Assembly: GCA_023052935.1 (NCBI GenBank)
Contig: CM041295.1
Location: forward strand, 23,067,806 to 23,131,805
Direction of reading: 5' to 3'
Origin: Piezodorus guildinii
Taxonomy: Eukaryota > Arthropoda > Insecta > Hemiptera > Pentatomidae
DNA: 64,000 nt
The notes under the pieces were generated by a model. It was not told where the DNA came from and made no database searches. It was given only the letters and a program-made list of their open reading frames with translations. This document shows, one piece after another, positions 54,823 to 64,000 of this stretch. The translations under genes and the position numbers were made by a program. Position 1 is the stretch's first letter. Every line of letters starts with the position of its first letter.

Positions 54823-55716
54823 TTCACTTACTATATATAGTAAGGGGAAGTATTGCGATCGTGAAAATTTTTGAATTCCAGTTGTCAACGGAAATACACG
54901 TTTTAGGTCTCCTGAGTCCAAATAACTAAGTCCCGCAAAAAGGTCTGTGTCCGTGTGTGTGTGTGGTAACTCCCGGGCGGAAACGGTAACTCCTATGAAA
55001 CTGAAATTTCATATTTAAAACAAATATACGTCCGAGACGTGACAAAACTTTTTTCATCAAAATGAGCTTATCAGAAGAGGCACTTTATACCATGCATTTT
55101 GCACCTTTTTTCGATTTTCTGGAAAACGGTTTCGACGATTTCGATTAAACTCGCTATATCGATGTAAAATTTAATGAGCTTTAATATCATGTAGGTTTTA
55201 TTCTGATTAAAATGGTCTGACAGGGCTTAAATGCCGATATTTCAAATATTTTCTTCCCCTAAAGTACCTTTAATTTTGTAGATTCAATAAAAATAACTAT
55301 ATTATCTTGTTGACGCTGATGAAAAACAGGTAAATATATAAATTGAATAAATTCGATACCCAACTAAAGGAGAAAACAGAAAAAATATTTTTTTAATGCA
55401 ATTTTTCGTTTTTGAACATTAGAGCAGTAATATACATGCATGATATACCGTTGGAAAGCTAAAGATTTTAGAAAAAATATTATCTCATACACAAGCTTTT
55501 GAAAGTTAATAGAGAGTGATGAAATGAACATAAAACTGACTGATTATTTTAGATAATAATATAATAGATTTTTTAATAAAACACATGTTTCTATATAAAT
55601 TCAATTTGATTAATTCCTTAACAGTTTCACGTAGTTTTATCTCTAACTGTTTTTGAAAATCTTTCATTGATTTTTAAAATGGAGGTAAGTGAAAGTCGTG
55701 TGTTGCCCGCACCAGA
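54823..55716 (-). repeat. Family A, complete copy in inverse orientation
   Basis: Starts ACTTTCACTTACTATATATA and ends GGAGGTAAGTGAAAGTCGTG then TTGCCCGCACCAGA. The interior is co-linear with the reverse complement of 18484-19342, plus about 80 bp (TTGTAGATTCAATAAAAATA region) missing there. A short (GT)n at 54948-54966 corresponds to the expanded tract of the other copy. Confidence 0.8.
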
Positions 55717-55719
55717 TTT

Positions 55720-56165
55720 GTTTCTTTGTTATGTACAGTTCAGCGGCTCAATGCTACAAGTCAGCTGCATGATCACTATTTAGGATCCATTACGCCTCAA
55801 AAATAATTATTTTTTCAGTTGCTTAATTTTCCTCAAGGGTAGTCGAATTTATATTAATTAAAAAAACCGACCGAATAATCTAAAAACTTGAGTTTTAATG
55901 TACATATTTCAAGTGAAACTTAGATCTGGTAGCAAAGAAATATGTGCTGTATTGAGGGTTGGTTATTGCCGGATGTTTCTCGTCCAAGAATAGAACACCA
56001 CCTCGACAAATTCTTCGCGCGTGACTTTGCACCTTGATAGGGGAACATCTTTATTATTTTCCTTCTGGAAGAGTGTTTCATACTTTATACCTCTGGATCG
56101 AACGATGGAGTTTGTTTGATTGAAGGATTAATCTTATTTTTAGTTATTAAGTTTTACAATTCAAA
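55720..56165. other. Spacer, nothing recognised
   Basis: AT-rich; no frame or repeat assignment. Confidence 0.35.
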
Positions 56166-56167
56166 GA

Positions 56168-56830
56168 TTTTTTTTTTATTCATATTTTATTGAATTTGCA
56201 ACTGTATTAACATAAATACAATAAGTATAACTGTTGTATTAGAATAAAGGGCGTGAAAGGCTTGTGAAGAAACTACCCAGCGGTAGAACTTCGATGTTTA
56301 TTTAAGTAAGTAGATCCCGAGACCATCTTCTTTTCAATCGACTAGGAGGGTTGTCAGGAATATGCGAGGTTGATAGGTTGCGGACAAGAGGGTTTATATG
56401 GGCTGGGAGTTTGGAATTAAAAGTGTTATATCTGATACGAGAAAGGTCTGTAACAAATAGGATATTAAGGTCGTTATGGATTATTTTATTTGTGACGAAA
56501 TAAGGAGCATTTAGGATTTTGCGAAGGATTTTGGATTGTAAGGATTTGATACGGGAGGAATTAGATGGCTTAGTAGAACCCCAAAGCTCGATTCCATATG
56601 TCCAGATGGGTCTGATGACGGTAACATAAATGAGCTTTTTGTAATGAATTGGAAGTTTTGAACGTTTGTCGAGTAAGTGTTGTAGTAATCGGTATCTACG
56701 GGCAGTCTCTTGTCGTTTTAGTCTCGTGTGAGGATTCCATGTAAGACGTTTATCAAGATGGAATCCTAGGTATCGGATTTGTTTAACAGGTATGAGTGGG
56801 GTATTATTAAAGGATACAGTGGGGCAGGAT
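56168..56830 (-). pseudogene. jockey-like LINE, 3' fragment
   Basis: The minus strand contains the blocks for YLGFHLDKRLTWNPH, RLKRQETARRYRLLQHLL and a WPRDLL-like end with multiple frame breaks. An oligo-A tail (plus-strand T-run at 56168-56177) is preceded by an AATAAA equivalent. It lies head to head with the next copy. Both cover the same protein region, so this is two insertions and not one inverted by twin priming. Confidence 0.75.
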
Positions 56831-56867
56831 CAAAGGAGTTAAAATAGAAACTTAAATTTTTATTATT

Positions 56868-57652
56868 GATGACACCTGTGTGCTATCCGTGAATAATGAT
56901 CCTATTGCTGCTTCCCAAATCCTACAGAGCCATGTATCTGCCATTGCAATGAATCAAAATAAATCCTAACAAATCACCTTCACCCTACGACGTAAACCTA
57001 TGACTTCCTGTCCCGTTTTTTCCTTTAATCATACCCCACTCATCACTGTAGAACAAATACGACACCTTGGACTTCATCTGGACAAACGTCTTACATGGAA
57101 TCCTCATACAAGACTTAAACGACAAGAAGCTGCTCGTAGATATCGACTATTAAAACACTTACTTGACAAACGACCAAAACTCCCTTTTTACTTTAAAAAA
57201 CTCATTTACACAGCCATTATCAGACCTATTTGGACTTGGACATTAAAATATGGGGGTCCACTAAACCATCGAATTCCTTCCGCATCCAATCCTTACAATC
57301 CAAAATCCTTCGACCAATCCTCGACGCTCCTTACTTTGTTGCCAATAAACTCATCCATAGAGACCTGAATATCCCACTAGTTGCAGAAATTGCCCCAAAA
57401 AGATACACCTCGTTTCATTCCAAATTACCCGCCCTTACAAACCCGCTTGTCCGTATCCTCTCATCGACTTCTATTCCCGATAATCCTCCGAGGCGTCTGA
57501 AAAGACGGTGGCCTCGAGACCTGCTGATAAAATAAACATTGAAGTGCTACCACTGGGTAGATTTTTCTCAAAACATTGTCAAACCAATTATCTGTAAATA
57601 GCTCACTTACTTATTGTACTGTGTAAATTTCAATAAAAGTTTTTTAAAAAAA
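56868..57652 (+). pseudogene. jockey-like LINE, 3' fragment
   Basis: The frame starts just at the polymerase active site (IDDTCVLSVNNDPI, with YADD degraded to IDD), then FTLRRKPMTSCP, EQIRHLGLHLDKRLTWNPH, RLKRQEAARRYRLLKHLLDK, RPIWTW, a frameshift near 57240, and the C-terminus SIPDNPPRRLKRRWPRDLL with a stop at about 57533. A 3' untranslated part with AATAAA near 57631 and an A-run at 57644-57652 completes it. 5'-truncated. Confidence 0.85.
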
Positions 57653-57654
57653 GG

Positions 57655-57800
57655 AGGCTAAGATTTATTTGTCATATCTTTAGAATGGATGATAATAGAC
57701 AGACTAAAAGAATTTTTAACTATTACGAACATAAAAAAACAAAACGTAAAGATCTCAGAGAAATTGATAAAGATCTCAAAACCTTAAGCTTTTGGATTTA
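57655..57800 (+). pseudogene. LINE C-terminal scrap (RTE-like)
   Basis: The frame reads IFRMDDNRQTKRIFNYYEHK, then KTKRKDLREIDKDLKTL. This fits the final GH.-RMD..R..K.I-type segment of endonuclease/reverse-transcriptase polyproteins. A homologous scrap is at 59110-59255. Confidence 0.55.
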
Positions 57801-57869
57801 CCAAACTCATTGTTTTTTGTTCTTTAATTGAAACTAACTGTTTCCTTAAGTACAGATTTTCAATAGAAT

Positions 57870-58075
57870 ATTGGGGGTAAGTTGATCCTCCTTAGGCACA
57901 CCCTGCCTCTATAAAGTGAGTACCCAAAATTGGGGAAAAATCTGGCGGCCGATAATGATTTAGACCTTTTCACCTTCTTACACTGCCGTTGGCCGTGAAA
58001 CTGTACTCATAAGCACTGAGAACCCGAGACTCTTCATGGGTTGAAGAGGTAAAGGCTTTTTTTTTTTTTTTTTTA
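57870..58075 (+). mobile_element. SINE family 2, 5'-truncated copy
   Basis: Begins within the body (TCCTCCTTAGGCACACCCTG), continues GTGAGTACCCAAAATTGGGG and ends CTTCATGGGTTGAAGAGG with a T-run at 58058-58073. It occupies the same junction as the copy at 46621-46925 relative to the following 1-kb shared segment. Confidence 0.75.
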
Positions 58076-59070
58076 ATAGTTTTACAGAAATCGAAGTAGA
58101 AATTTTCAATTGACAAGCCATTGAAAAAGTAAATACAATTAGGAATATTAAAATTAAACATAAGAAAATCATAGAAGTTGATTGGGATTCACCAAACTTA
58201 TCAAACTCATTATTATCAAAACTTTTATTGTTTTACGTTCTTTAATTGAAATTAACTGTTTTTTTAAGTACAGATTTTATTTAGAATCTAAATGTAAAAA
58301 ATCAAAACTATTTCAACTAATAAGAAAAGGCATCATAATTTTATTTTTAAAACAACGGTCCATTAGCAAGAAATACTATATAAGAATTATAAAATTTAAT
58401 TGGATGTGTTTTTTATTAGTTATCCAGTCTGTTAGGATTAATCAAATCTATATATACAATGCATTAAATTGAGATGAGCTTAATATTAAAATCTTATAAA
58501 CAACGTACAGATAAACAATTAATTATATTGTTATGTTTTACCGTCGAATATTAACCAATGAATACAAACATTCACTAATGAGCCTAATAGATGAGTAAGT
58601 AGACGGCGAAACAAATGTAATCACCTTTGATATTTAAAACGTTGGCTTATAGGCAAGTTTGGAAATATATTATAATTTCACTGGTCTTGAAAGAACACTC
58701 CAGGCAGTTTTAATACGTTTCAGATAACTACTGGAAGATTTTTTTTTTTATCTTTTATGGAAGTCCCGCAATATGGTCTGTATGTGGTAAGTCTATCTCA
58801 TAAACGAGACATATTACTAAACCAAAATTTCATATTTAAGACCAAAATATAATTGGTATGTTATAGCATTTTTTTCATCATAATTGATCGGCCAGAAACG
58901 CCAATTCATAATACACATATATCACTTTTTTCTCAAAAACGGTTCTAATGAATCTGGTAAAATTAGCTATACCGATGTAAAATTTAATGGACTTTGATAT
59001 CATAGTAGGTTTCATGGCAGGGGTTAAATGTCCATATTTTACAATTTCTTCCTCCACAAACTCCAATTTT
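58076..59070 (+). repeat. Segment shared with 46926-47960
   Basis: Co-linear with the earlier segment at high similarity (ACAACGGTCCATTAGCAAGA, GTTTTACCGTCGAATATTAA, CACTGGTCTTGAAAGAACAC), then a family A-like interior that ends near 59070. Frames here are not conserved between the two copies, so they are not coding. Confidence 0.8.
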
Positions 59071-59109
59071 TTGAATTTATTAATAAAAAATAGGATTTAA
59101 AAAAAAAAT

Positions 59110-59255
59110 GAAGGCAAAGGTTTATTTTGTTATATCTTTAGAATGGATCATAATAGGTTGATTAAAAGAATTGTTAACTATTTTGACCAGGGCAAAATTT
59201 AGCGCAAGGAGTTCACAGAAAATGATAAAGATCTCAAAAGCTTAAGAATTAAGAA
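59110..59255 (+). pseudogene. LINE C-terminal scrap (RTE-like), second copy
   Basis: The frame gives MDHNRLIKRIVNYFDQGKI, a stop, then RKEFTENDKDLKSL, homologous to 57655-57800. The context of the two copies differs on the left and is unrelated on the right. Confidence 0.5.
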
Positions 59256-59504
59256 TGATATGAAACTGGACAGAGACAACCTTAAGAGGGGAGGGGCGAG
59301 GGAAATTCCTTTTGTATTTTTGCCGTCTAATCTTATTAGTATTTATTTGATTCAAATAAAAATAATCTAATAATGAATTTACTCCCCTCAGTATCCTCAA
59401 TACATTACAAAATAAAAAAATCTTTCTCTTTTCAACAGTATAATATACGTCTATATAGACTATTCTTACTATCAAAAATCCCAAAATTACATAAAAATAT
59501 ATTT

Positions 59505-59695
59505 TCGCTCTTTTCTCCTGTAGTCGGTCATCAAATTCGTTCAACCTGTATATCACACACACACACACACACACACCTTTTTGCAAGATATAGTTATTTG
59601 GACTCATGTGACCCTTAAAAGTGTTTTTCCGTTCAAAACTTTTCACGATCGCATTACTTTTCCCTTAATATATATTTCATATATTGGTAAGTGGA
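59505..59695 (+). repeat. Family A terminal fragment with (AC)n
   Basis: Co-linear with the right end of 18484-19342: CTCCTGTAGTCGGTCATCAA, a run of about 12 AC repeats at 59547-59575, GTTATTTGGACTCATGTGAC, and the end ATATATTTCATATATTGGTA then AGTGGAAG. Confidence 0.7.
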
Positions 59696-59699
59696 AGCT

Positions 59700-59950
59700 A
59701 TCATTCTTTTTAACCGTTATTTAATAAAAAAATACTTTAGCAGTTAACCTTTTTACAACTTGGCAGTCGAGAAATAAATTTCCAGACACAAAAACTACAT
59801 CGCTTATTACTTTTTTTTTTCTTTTTTTTTATCACGTTAGAAGTCTCTGTAATAATAAGATTTTATCAAATAATTACTTGTTATTTTTAATAGCCACAAA
59901 CTTTCCTCACACCTAATTAGCGTATATTCCCAATTGGATCAGTTGCTCAA
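59700..59950. mobile_element. Tc1-like element remnant
   Basis: Blocks GGCAGTCGAGAAATAAATT, ATCACGTTAGAAGTCTCTGT and AATAATTACTTGTTATTTTT match the interior of the Tc1-like copies at 42058 and 50335. No termini remain. Confidence 0.45.
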
Positions 59951-59984
59951 CTTTGCTGAGTTGCTATTAACACAACTCACTATT

Positions 59985-60990
59985 GTTGAAATCGCTCTTA
60001 GAAAATTTATGAACCCAAGTTAGCTTTAATACATATGATGGTACAAGATGCCCAGCGAGTCCAGGATTATGGTCTTTGCCATTGTCTGGAGCTGATTCCT
60101 TTCCAGTCCATATTTTTCCAAAAATACTCTCGTAGTTAATGGGATGGTCCCCTTGCTTCCTAATAGAGCCCTTTGAAAGTATTTGTTCTTTCGCCGAACA
60201 CCTCTCGAAACTTCTTCTGCAGTTAAGGAATACATTTTTTCTCATTATTCTTGGACTTTGTTGCCTTGTTCCTTATCATTTGCCTCATATCTGATTGTAG
60301 GATCTACTATCAGTGCTTTCTTTAATGTAGCACTAAATGCTAAGATGTCCACAAATCTACTTGATCAAGTAGAAGGCAAAACACCTATGGAAAACATTTG
60401 TAGTTATTCTCTTCTAGGAGTTCCGATATTTCGTTTTTAAGTGGTAATGTCGTCGGGTAACGAGAAGCATGTAATGTGGACATTTGCCCAGAATATGTGC
60501 GGAGGTTTCTGACTCTCGACAGCATCTGCGGCAGAGGGGTCCAACAGCTTCATTTACTTAGCATCTCGATCGTGGGACTCCCCGAATTGGTGCGTAGTTT
60601 ATGTTGAGTTTAATTGCATTGGTTCACTCTGACCATGTAAGAATCTTTCGATTGAACATAAGTCTATTGCCGCATGGGCTGGCTTTAAAATGTACCAGGC
60701 TTACACCGTGCCACTTGCATTGGCTCCACTCCTCGAAAGATTTTTCTCTTAAGAGTTGCCTCACTTTCTTGACCGTGAGAGAGGCCTCCATAGCATTCCT
60801 GCCGATCCCCAATATATTAGTGCTTTCGGGAATCTCGTCCGGTAAGCACAATATTGATTGAAACAGGGCGCCTGTTAGATTGACCAATCTGTGGGAAATT
60901 TCCCAATGCTGAAGAGGAGGTTTCCATAGACACCGCAGAAGTCTCAGACCCCTGTAGCTAAAATCAATTAATATTTGCGAGAGCAACCTT
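59985..60990 (-). pseudogene. Restriction-like-endonuclease LINE, 3' part (third, distinct clade)
   Basis: The minus-strand frame 60986-60624 (120 codons; LVNLTGALFQSILCLPDEIP, then NAMEASLTVKKVRQLLREKS) leads into the finger block GPLCRRCCRESETSAHILGK then CPHY (C-x2-C...H-x4-C). After frame changes come RFVDILAFSA, LIVDPTIRYEANDKEQ, GSKGTIPLTT, and the terminal MAKTIILDSLGILYHHMY. The D-I...V-D-P-T-x-R-x-E pattern fits the restriction-like endonuclease core of R2-type LINEs, and the ending matches the family's usual C-terminus. At least three frame breaks and stops. It differs strongly from the pair at 20.9-22.4 kb. Confidence 0.75.
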
Positions 60991-60992
60991 AT

Positions 60993-61950
60993 TTATTTTT
61001 TTTTAAAACATTTTATTGGTATTTACAAAAAAAAAATACATCAAAGTAAATTTGATAGTCATGTAATACAATGACATGATATGCTTGTAGAGAAGCTTCC
61101 CATTGGGAGCACTCTAATAATACTCTAAACTAGAAGATCCCGAGGCCATTTCCTTTTCAGGCTCCTCGGAGGATTATCCGGAATCGAAGATAAAGAAAGG
61201 ATTGAAACTAGTGGGTTAGAATGAGAATGGAGTTTGTCATGAAAAGATCGATACCTGGTCTGGGCCAAATCAGTAACATAGGGAACATTAAGGTCTTTGT
61301 GGATAAGTTTATTTGTGACATAGTAAGGAGCGTTGAGGATTTTACGAAGAATTTTGGATTGTAAGGATTGGATGCGGGAAGAATTTGATGGTTTAGTAGA
61401 GCCCCAAAGCTCTACTCCATAAGTCCAGATTGGTCTTATAATAGTCATGTAGATGAGCCGTTTGTATTTCAGAGGAAGGTTTATCCGTTTGTCTAGTAAG
61501 TGTTGAAGTAGCCTAAAACGGCGTGCAGTTTCTTGTGTATGAGGATTCCAAGTTAGGCGTTTGTCAAGAAGGAGTCCTAAGTATCGGATCCGTTCAACAG
61601 GATCTAGTTGAGTGTTATTAAAGGATATTGTAGGGCAGGAAGTCAGAGGTTTACGACGAAGAGTAAAGGTTATTTGATGGGATTTGTTGGAATTTATTTT
61701 TATTCTCCTGTTCTGACACCATACTTCTAGGTCTTTGATGTGGGCATGCAGGGTATGTGAGGCAATAAATGGATCATTATGAACTGATAACACGCAGGTG
61801 TCATCAGCATAGCTAGGAAGGAAAGTGTTATGATGGGTTGGGATATCAGCTGTATTAACAAACGAAGTTTGTACAACAGTCCTGGATGCCAGACTCTATC
61901 AAAGGCCGAAAGCAATCTTAAAATCAGAATCATTATCATTAAAAGAACCT
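60993..61950 (-). pseudogene. jockey-like LINE with polymerase motifs, internally deleted
   Basis: The minus strand starts at motif A (SAFDRVWHPGLLYKLR, 61886-61903), then jumps over roughly 60-70 residues to PTHHNTFLPSYADD (catalytic motif C near 61800-61812). It is then open for 222 codons (61793-61125) through HIKDLEVWCQNRRIKINSNK, RIRYLGLLLDKRLTWNP, RPIWTYGVELWGSTKPSNSS, IHKDLNVPYV and SLSSIPDNPPRSLKRKWPRD, ending LLV. An AATAAA equivalent near 61013 and a poly-A (plus T-run 60994-61004) follow. It is the best-preserved jockey-like copy in the window and dead because of the deletion and 5' truncation. Confidence 0.85.
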
Positions 61951-61954
61951 CCTA

Positions 61955-62600
61955 AAACCCAATAGTGGTCCCTAGGATCGAAAATATCCGAAAAGCTAGT
62001 ATTAATCGATACTTAGTTTTAAAATCGAAATAAATTTTATTTAAATGGCCCCCCTGGGAACAGTTAACAAGCCGCATTGGTCTCATTTAATAAATAATAT
62101 TACTATAAATATTAACAAAGTCAGGATTAAGATCAAAACCAAGAAAATCTCGAGAATTATAGGTGTTGCAATACTTTTGACGGGGAGTGTATAATTTATA
62201 CATTAAGTATCGAATGCTTATTTAATAATAATTATAATTATAAATTAGGTATCGATTCACAATAGTTACAGTTACAGTATTGATATCAAATAATATTAGA
62301 TTCTCGATTACCAATGATGATATAAATAAATTTCATTAAATTGTACGATTATGGTTAAATTGATGGTGTTTAATTAGTTTGAAATTCCTGGATGAAATCA
62401 ATTTTCATCGATTTATTGATTTCTAATTAAATTAATTGATTGGTCTTTAATTAAAAGTACCTAAATAAGTAAAAGGACGGAAGAATGATCGAAGATAAGG
62501 GGATAAAGTGTGAGAATTCTAAGAAATGAACGACGGTTTTATCTAAGCCCCTGGTTGCAGAGAGGCTGTCACATGGGCAACTATAATTGAAAACAATCGT
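61955..62600. other. Spacer with one Tc1-like terminus
   Basis: AT-rich. At about 62163-62192 the string GTTGCAATACTTTTGACGGG followed by GAGTGTATAA looks like the end of another Tc1/mariner-type element; similar CCGAATACTTTTGACACT strings occur at 13920 and 15042. No partner end was found. Confidence 0.35.
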
Positions 62601-62604
62601 TTTT

Positions 62605-62850
62605 TTTTTTTTCTGTCCCGGCCAGGAGCATTTAGATTTTACGATGGATTGCGAGTCGCAAGGATTAGATGAGGGAGGAATGAGACGGTTAAGTGGAGCC
62701 TCAAAGCTCAATTATATGCCTGGAGGTGGTAATAAAAACATTTTTTTTTTTTTTAGTAAATTGGAAGATTCTATCGTTTGTCAAGTATTATTGTAGTAGT
62801 TGCTATCTACGAGTAATTTCTTGTCAGTTCAGTAAGGAATATGTTCCTTA
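62605..62850 (-). pseudogene. jockey-like LINE scrap
   Basis: The plus-strand blocks AGGAGCATTTAGATTTTACG, GGATTAGATGAGGGAGGAAT and GGAGCCTCAAAGCTCAATTA match the region of 56510-56600 that encodes the ..STKPSN..IQSLQSK.LR.. segment on the minus strand. T-runs at 62599-62611 and 62741-62754 interrupt it. Confidence 0.55.
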
Positions 62851-63119
62851 GTGATAATAGGATTTTTATTTTAAAATCCAAACTAGCTCAATCGAATAAA
62901 ATGTACGACAAGGTGTCTACAACTATGTTTGGTAGCATAAAGGGTAATAAAGTAGTTAACTTATAAGATATATTTATTAATAAAAAAGTACACACTTATT
63001 ACACATAAAAATACACATTGATTTATAGAGTGACACATATTATGATACATAAAAACTACAAAGTGAGGCATTGTTCATTGTCGAGAATACTGAGGTTACG
63101 ATATACCACATAATATAAC

Positions 63120-63345
63120 ATTAATGTACCTTTGGACATGACGGCAAAATTCTTTCCTGGCTTGACCCCCAACTTCCGACTTCCGATCCTCTTGCCGTCC
63201 GGGCTCAGATTCCCCCTCAGGTAAAGGGCTATCTCTCCCAAGTAGTGGAGGGGTGCAGTTTTTTGCATAGGCCTTTTAAGAACCCTTCCTGCTTGTCGCC
63301 CGGAAACTGCTCTATTTTATTCGATTCAAAAATATTCCTTCACCT
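63120..63345 (-). other. GC-richer coding-like patch, unidentified
   Basis: Two overlapping minus-strand frames are open: 63268-63056 (KRIGSRKLGVKPGKNFAVMS) and, shifted, about 63335-63230 (IEQFPGDKQEGFLKGLCKKL then HPSTTW). Composition is more balanced than the surroundings. I do not recognise either product. It may be the end of a decayed gene or a retro-element untranslated region. Confidence 0.25.
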
Positions 63346-63674
63346 TCCAGTATTCTCGATACATAGCACTACTATATACATCGAAGACAAGATTACATGT
63401 ATGATTTAAAGTCGTTTTAGATATTTCAAAATTTTGTCAATGTCGAGAATATTAAGGCACTTGTGGGCATAAAGAGGGGAAAATGGACAGAGTGCGCCCC
63501 TCTCTCTCCCTAAGATTGGTGGGATAAATAGAAAAAATTAAATATTTTTAAAAAGACAACTAAAATAAGGTACTAAGATAAAAGGCGTAGAGTCTGTTTT
63601 TTTTATTGTTTTGTTTTTTTATAGATTTTAGACTGTTATTTCTGTTCATAAGAATGTGCAAATTATTCATTTTT

Positions 63675-64000
63675 AGTTTAAGTCCCCGCCTGTCCCACTA
63701 TTTCCTTTAACAATATTCCACTCACCTCAATTGAACAGATCCGGTACCTAGGACTCCATCTAAACAAACGTCTTACTTGGAATCCTCACAGTAGACTGAA
63801 ACGACAAGAAACAGCTCGTAGATACCGCTTACTACAACACTTACTGGACAAATGATCAAAACTTTCCACATACTACAAAAAAATAATTTATATTACCATC
63901 ATTAGGCCTATTTGTACACATGGGATTGAGTTATCCACCAAACCATCCAATTCTTCCCGCATTCAATCCTTGCAATCCAAAATCCTCCGAAAGATCCTAA
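63675..64000 (+). pseudogene. jockey-like LINE fragment, continues beyond the window
   Basis: The frame gives CPTISFNNIPLTSIEQIRYL, GLHLNKRLTWNPHSRLKRQE and TARRYRLLQHLLDK, a stop, then IIRPICTHGIE and STKPSNSSRIQSLQSKILRK. Same region and order as the copies at 56868 and 60993. The start is 5'-truncated and the 3' end lies past position 64000. Confidence 0.85.

Noticed and set aside
56168..57652. Single LINE insertion inverted by twin priming
   Set aside because: Both halves cover the same part of the protein and each has its own 3' end, so they are two insertions.
59242..59646. 134-codon minus-strand frame
   Set aside because: It crosses a LINE scrap, unassigned DNA and the (AC)n tract of family A; the CVCVCV run is the microsatellite.

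Overview
This window looks like animal nuclear DNA, probably from an arthropod and possibly an insect. It is strongly AT-rich, contains no operon-like gene packing, and is filled with degraded animal-type transposable elements: jockey-, RTE- and CR1-like LINEs, restriction-like-endonuclease LINEs, a Penelope-like GIY-YIG remnant, mariner and Tc1-like elements, Transib-like elements, tRNA-derived SINEs and long foldback elements. I found no host protein-coding gene that I can defend. The species cannot be named from the sequence.

Layout. 1-4.9 kb: two inverted copies of a DNA-transposon family (termini AATTGAGACGTTGATTTCC, subterminal GGTACTATATCC motifs). The left copy has gained a SINE, an 814-bp hairpin insertion and a 26-bp minisatellite, and the right copy keeps the empty sites. 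5.2-8.5 kb: a dispersed repeat ('family A') split by a 5'-truncated RTE-like LINE whose remaining 807 codons are open. 8.5-11 kb: mariner and RTE fragments, a 391-bp TIR element and a GC-rich coding-like patch. 11.28-13.88 kb: a foldback element with arms built from tandem repeats. 14-17 kb: LINE fragments and a G-rich minisatellite. 17.5-19.6 kb: a Penelope-like remnant split by a SINE, then family A with an (AC)n tract. 20.4-22.4 kb: a CR1-like fragment and two tandem 3' ends of restriction-like-endonuclease LINEs. 22.6-25.7 kb: two internally deleted mariners. 26.69-31.49 kb: a satellite of about 450 bp per unit. 31.5-35 kb: the largest stretch without recognised repeats. 35-40.8 kb: SINEs, a long inverted repeat, a LINE tail, a Transib-like element and another mariner. 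41.3-43.5 kb: a TIR element, and a Tc1-like element carrying a nested mariner. 44.4-45.5 kb: a 380-bp triplication. 45.9-49.7 kb: SINEs, a perfect 39-bp hairpin and a mariner. 50.3-52.8 kb: a Tc1-like element hit by a Transib-like element and then partly duplicated. 53-64 kb: family A, jockey copies in both orientations and a third restriction-like-endonuclease LINE.

The elements interact mainly by nesting. Several insertions can be ordered in time because target-site duplications or an unoccupied paralogous site are present in the window. The best-supported unusual items are the Transib-like elements (CACAGTG ends, five-base CGGCG or CGGCA duplications), the foldback element, the 814-bp hairpin retro-insert with a hammerhead-like motif, and a mariner deletion derivative amplified with one shared breakpoint.
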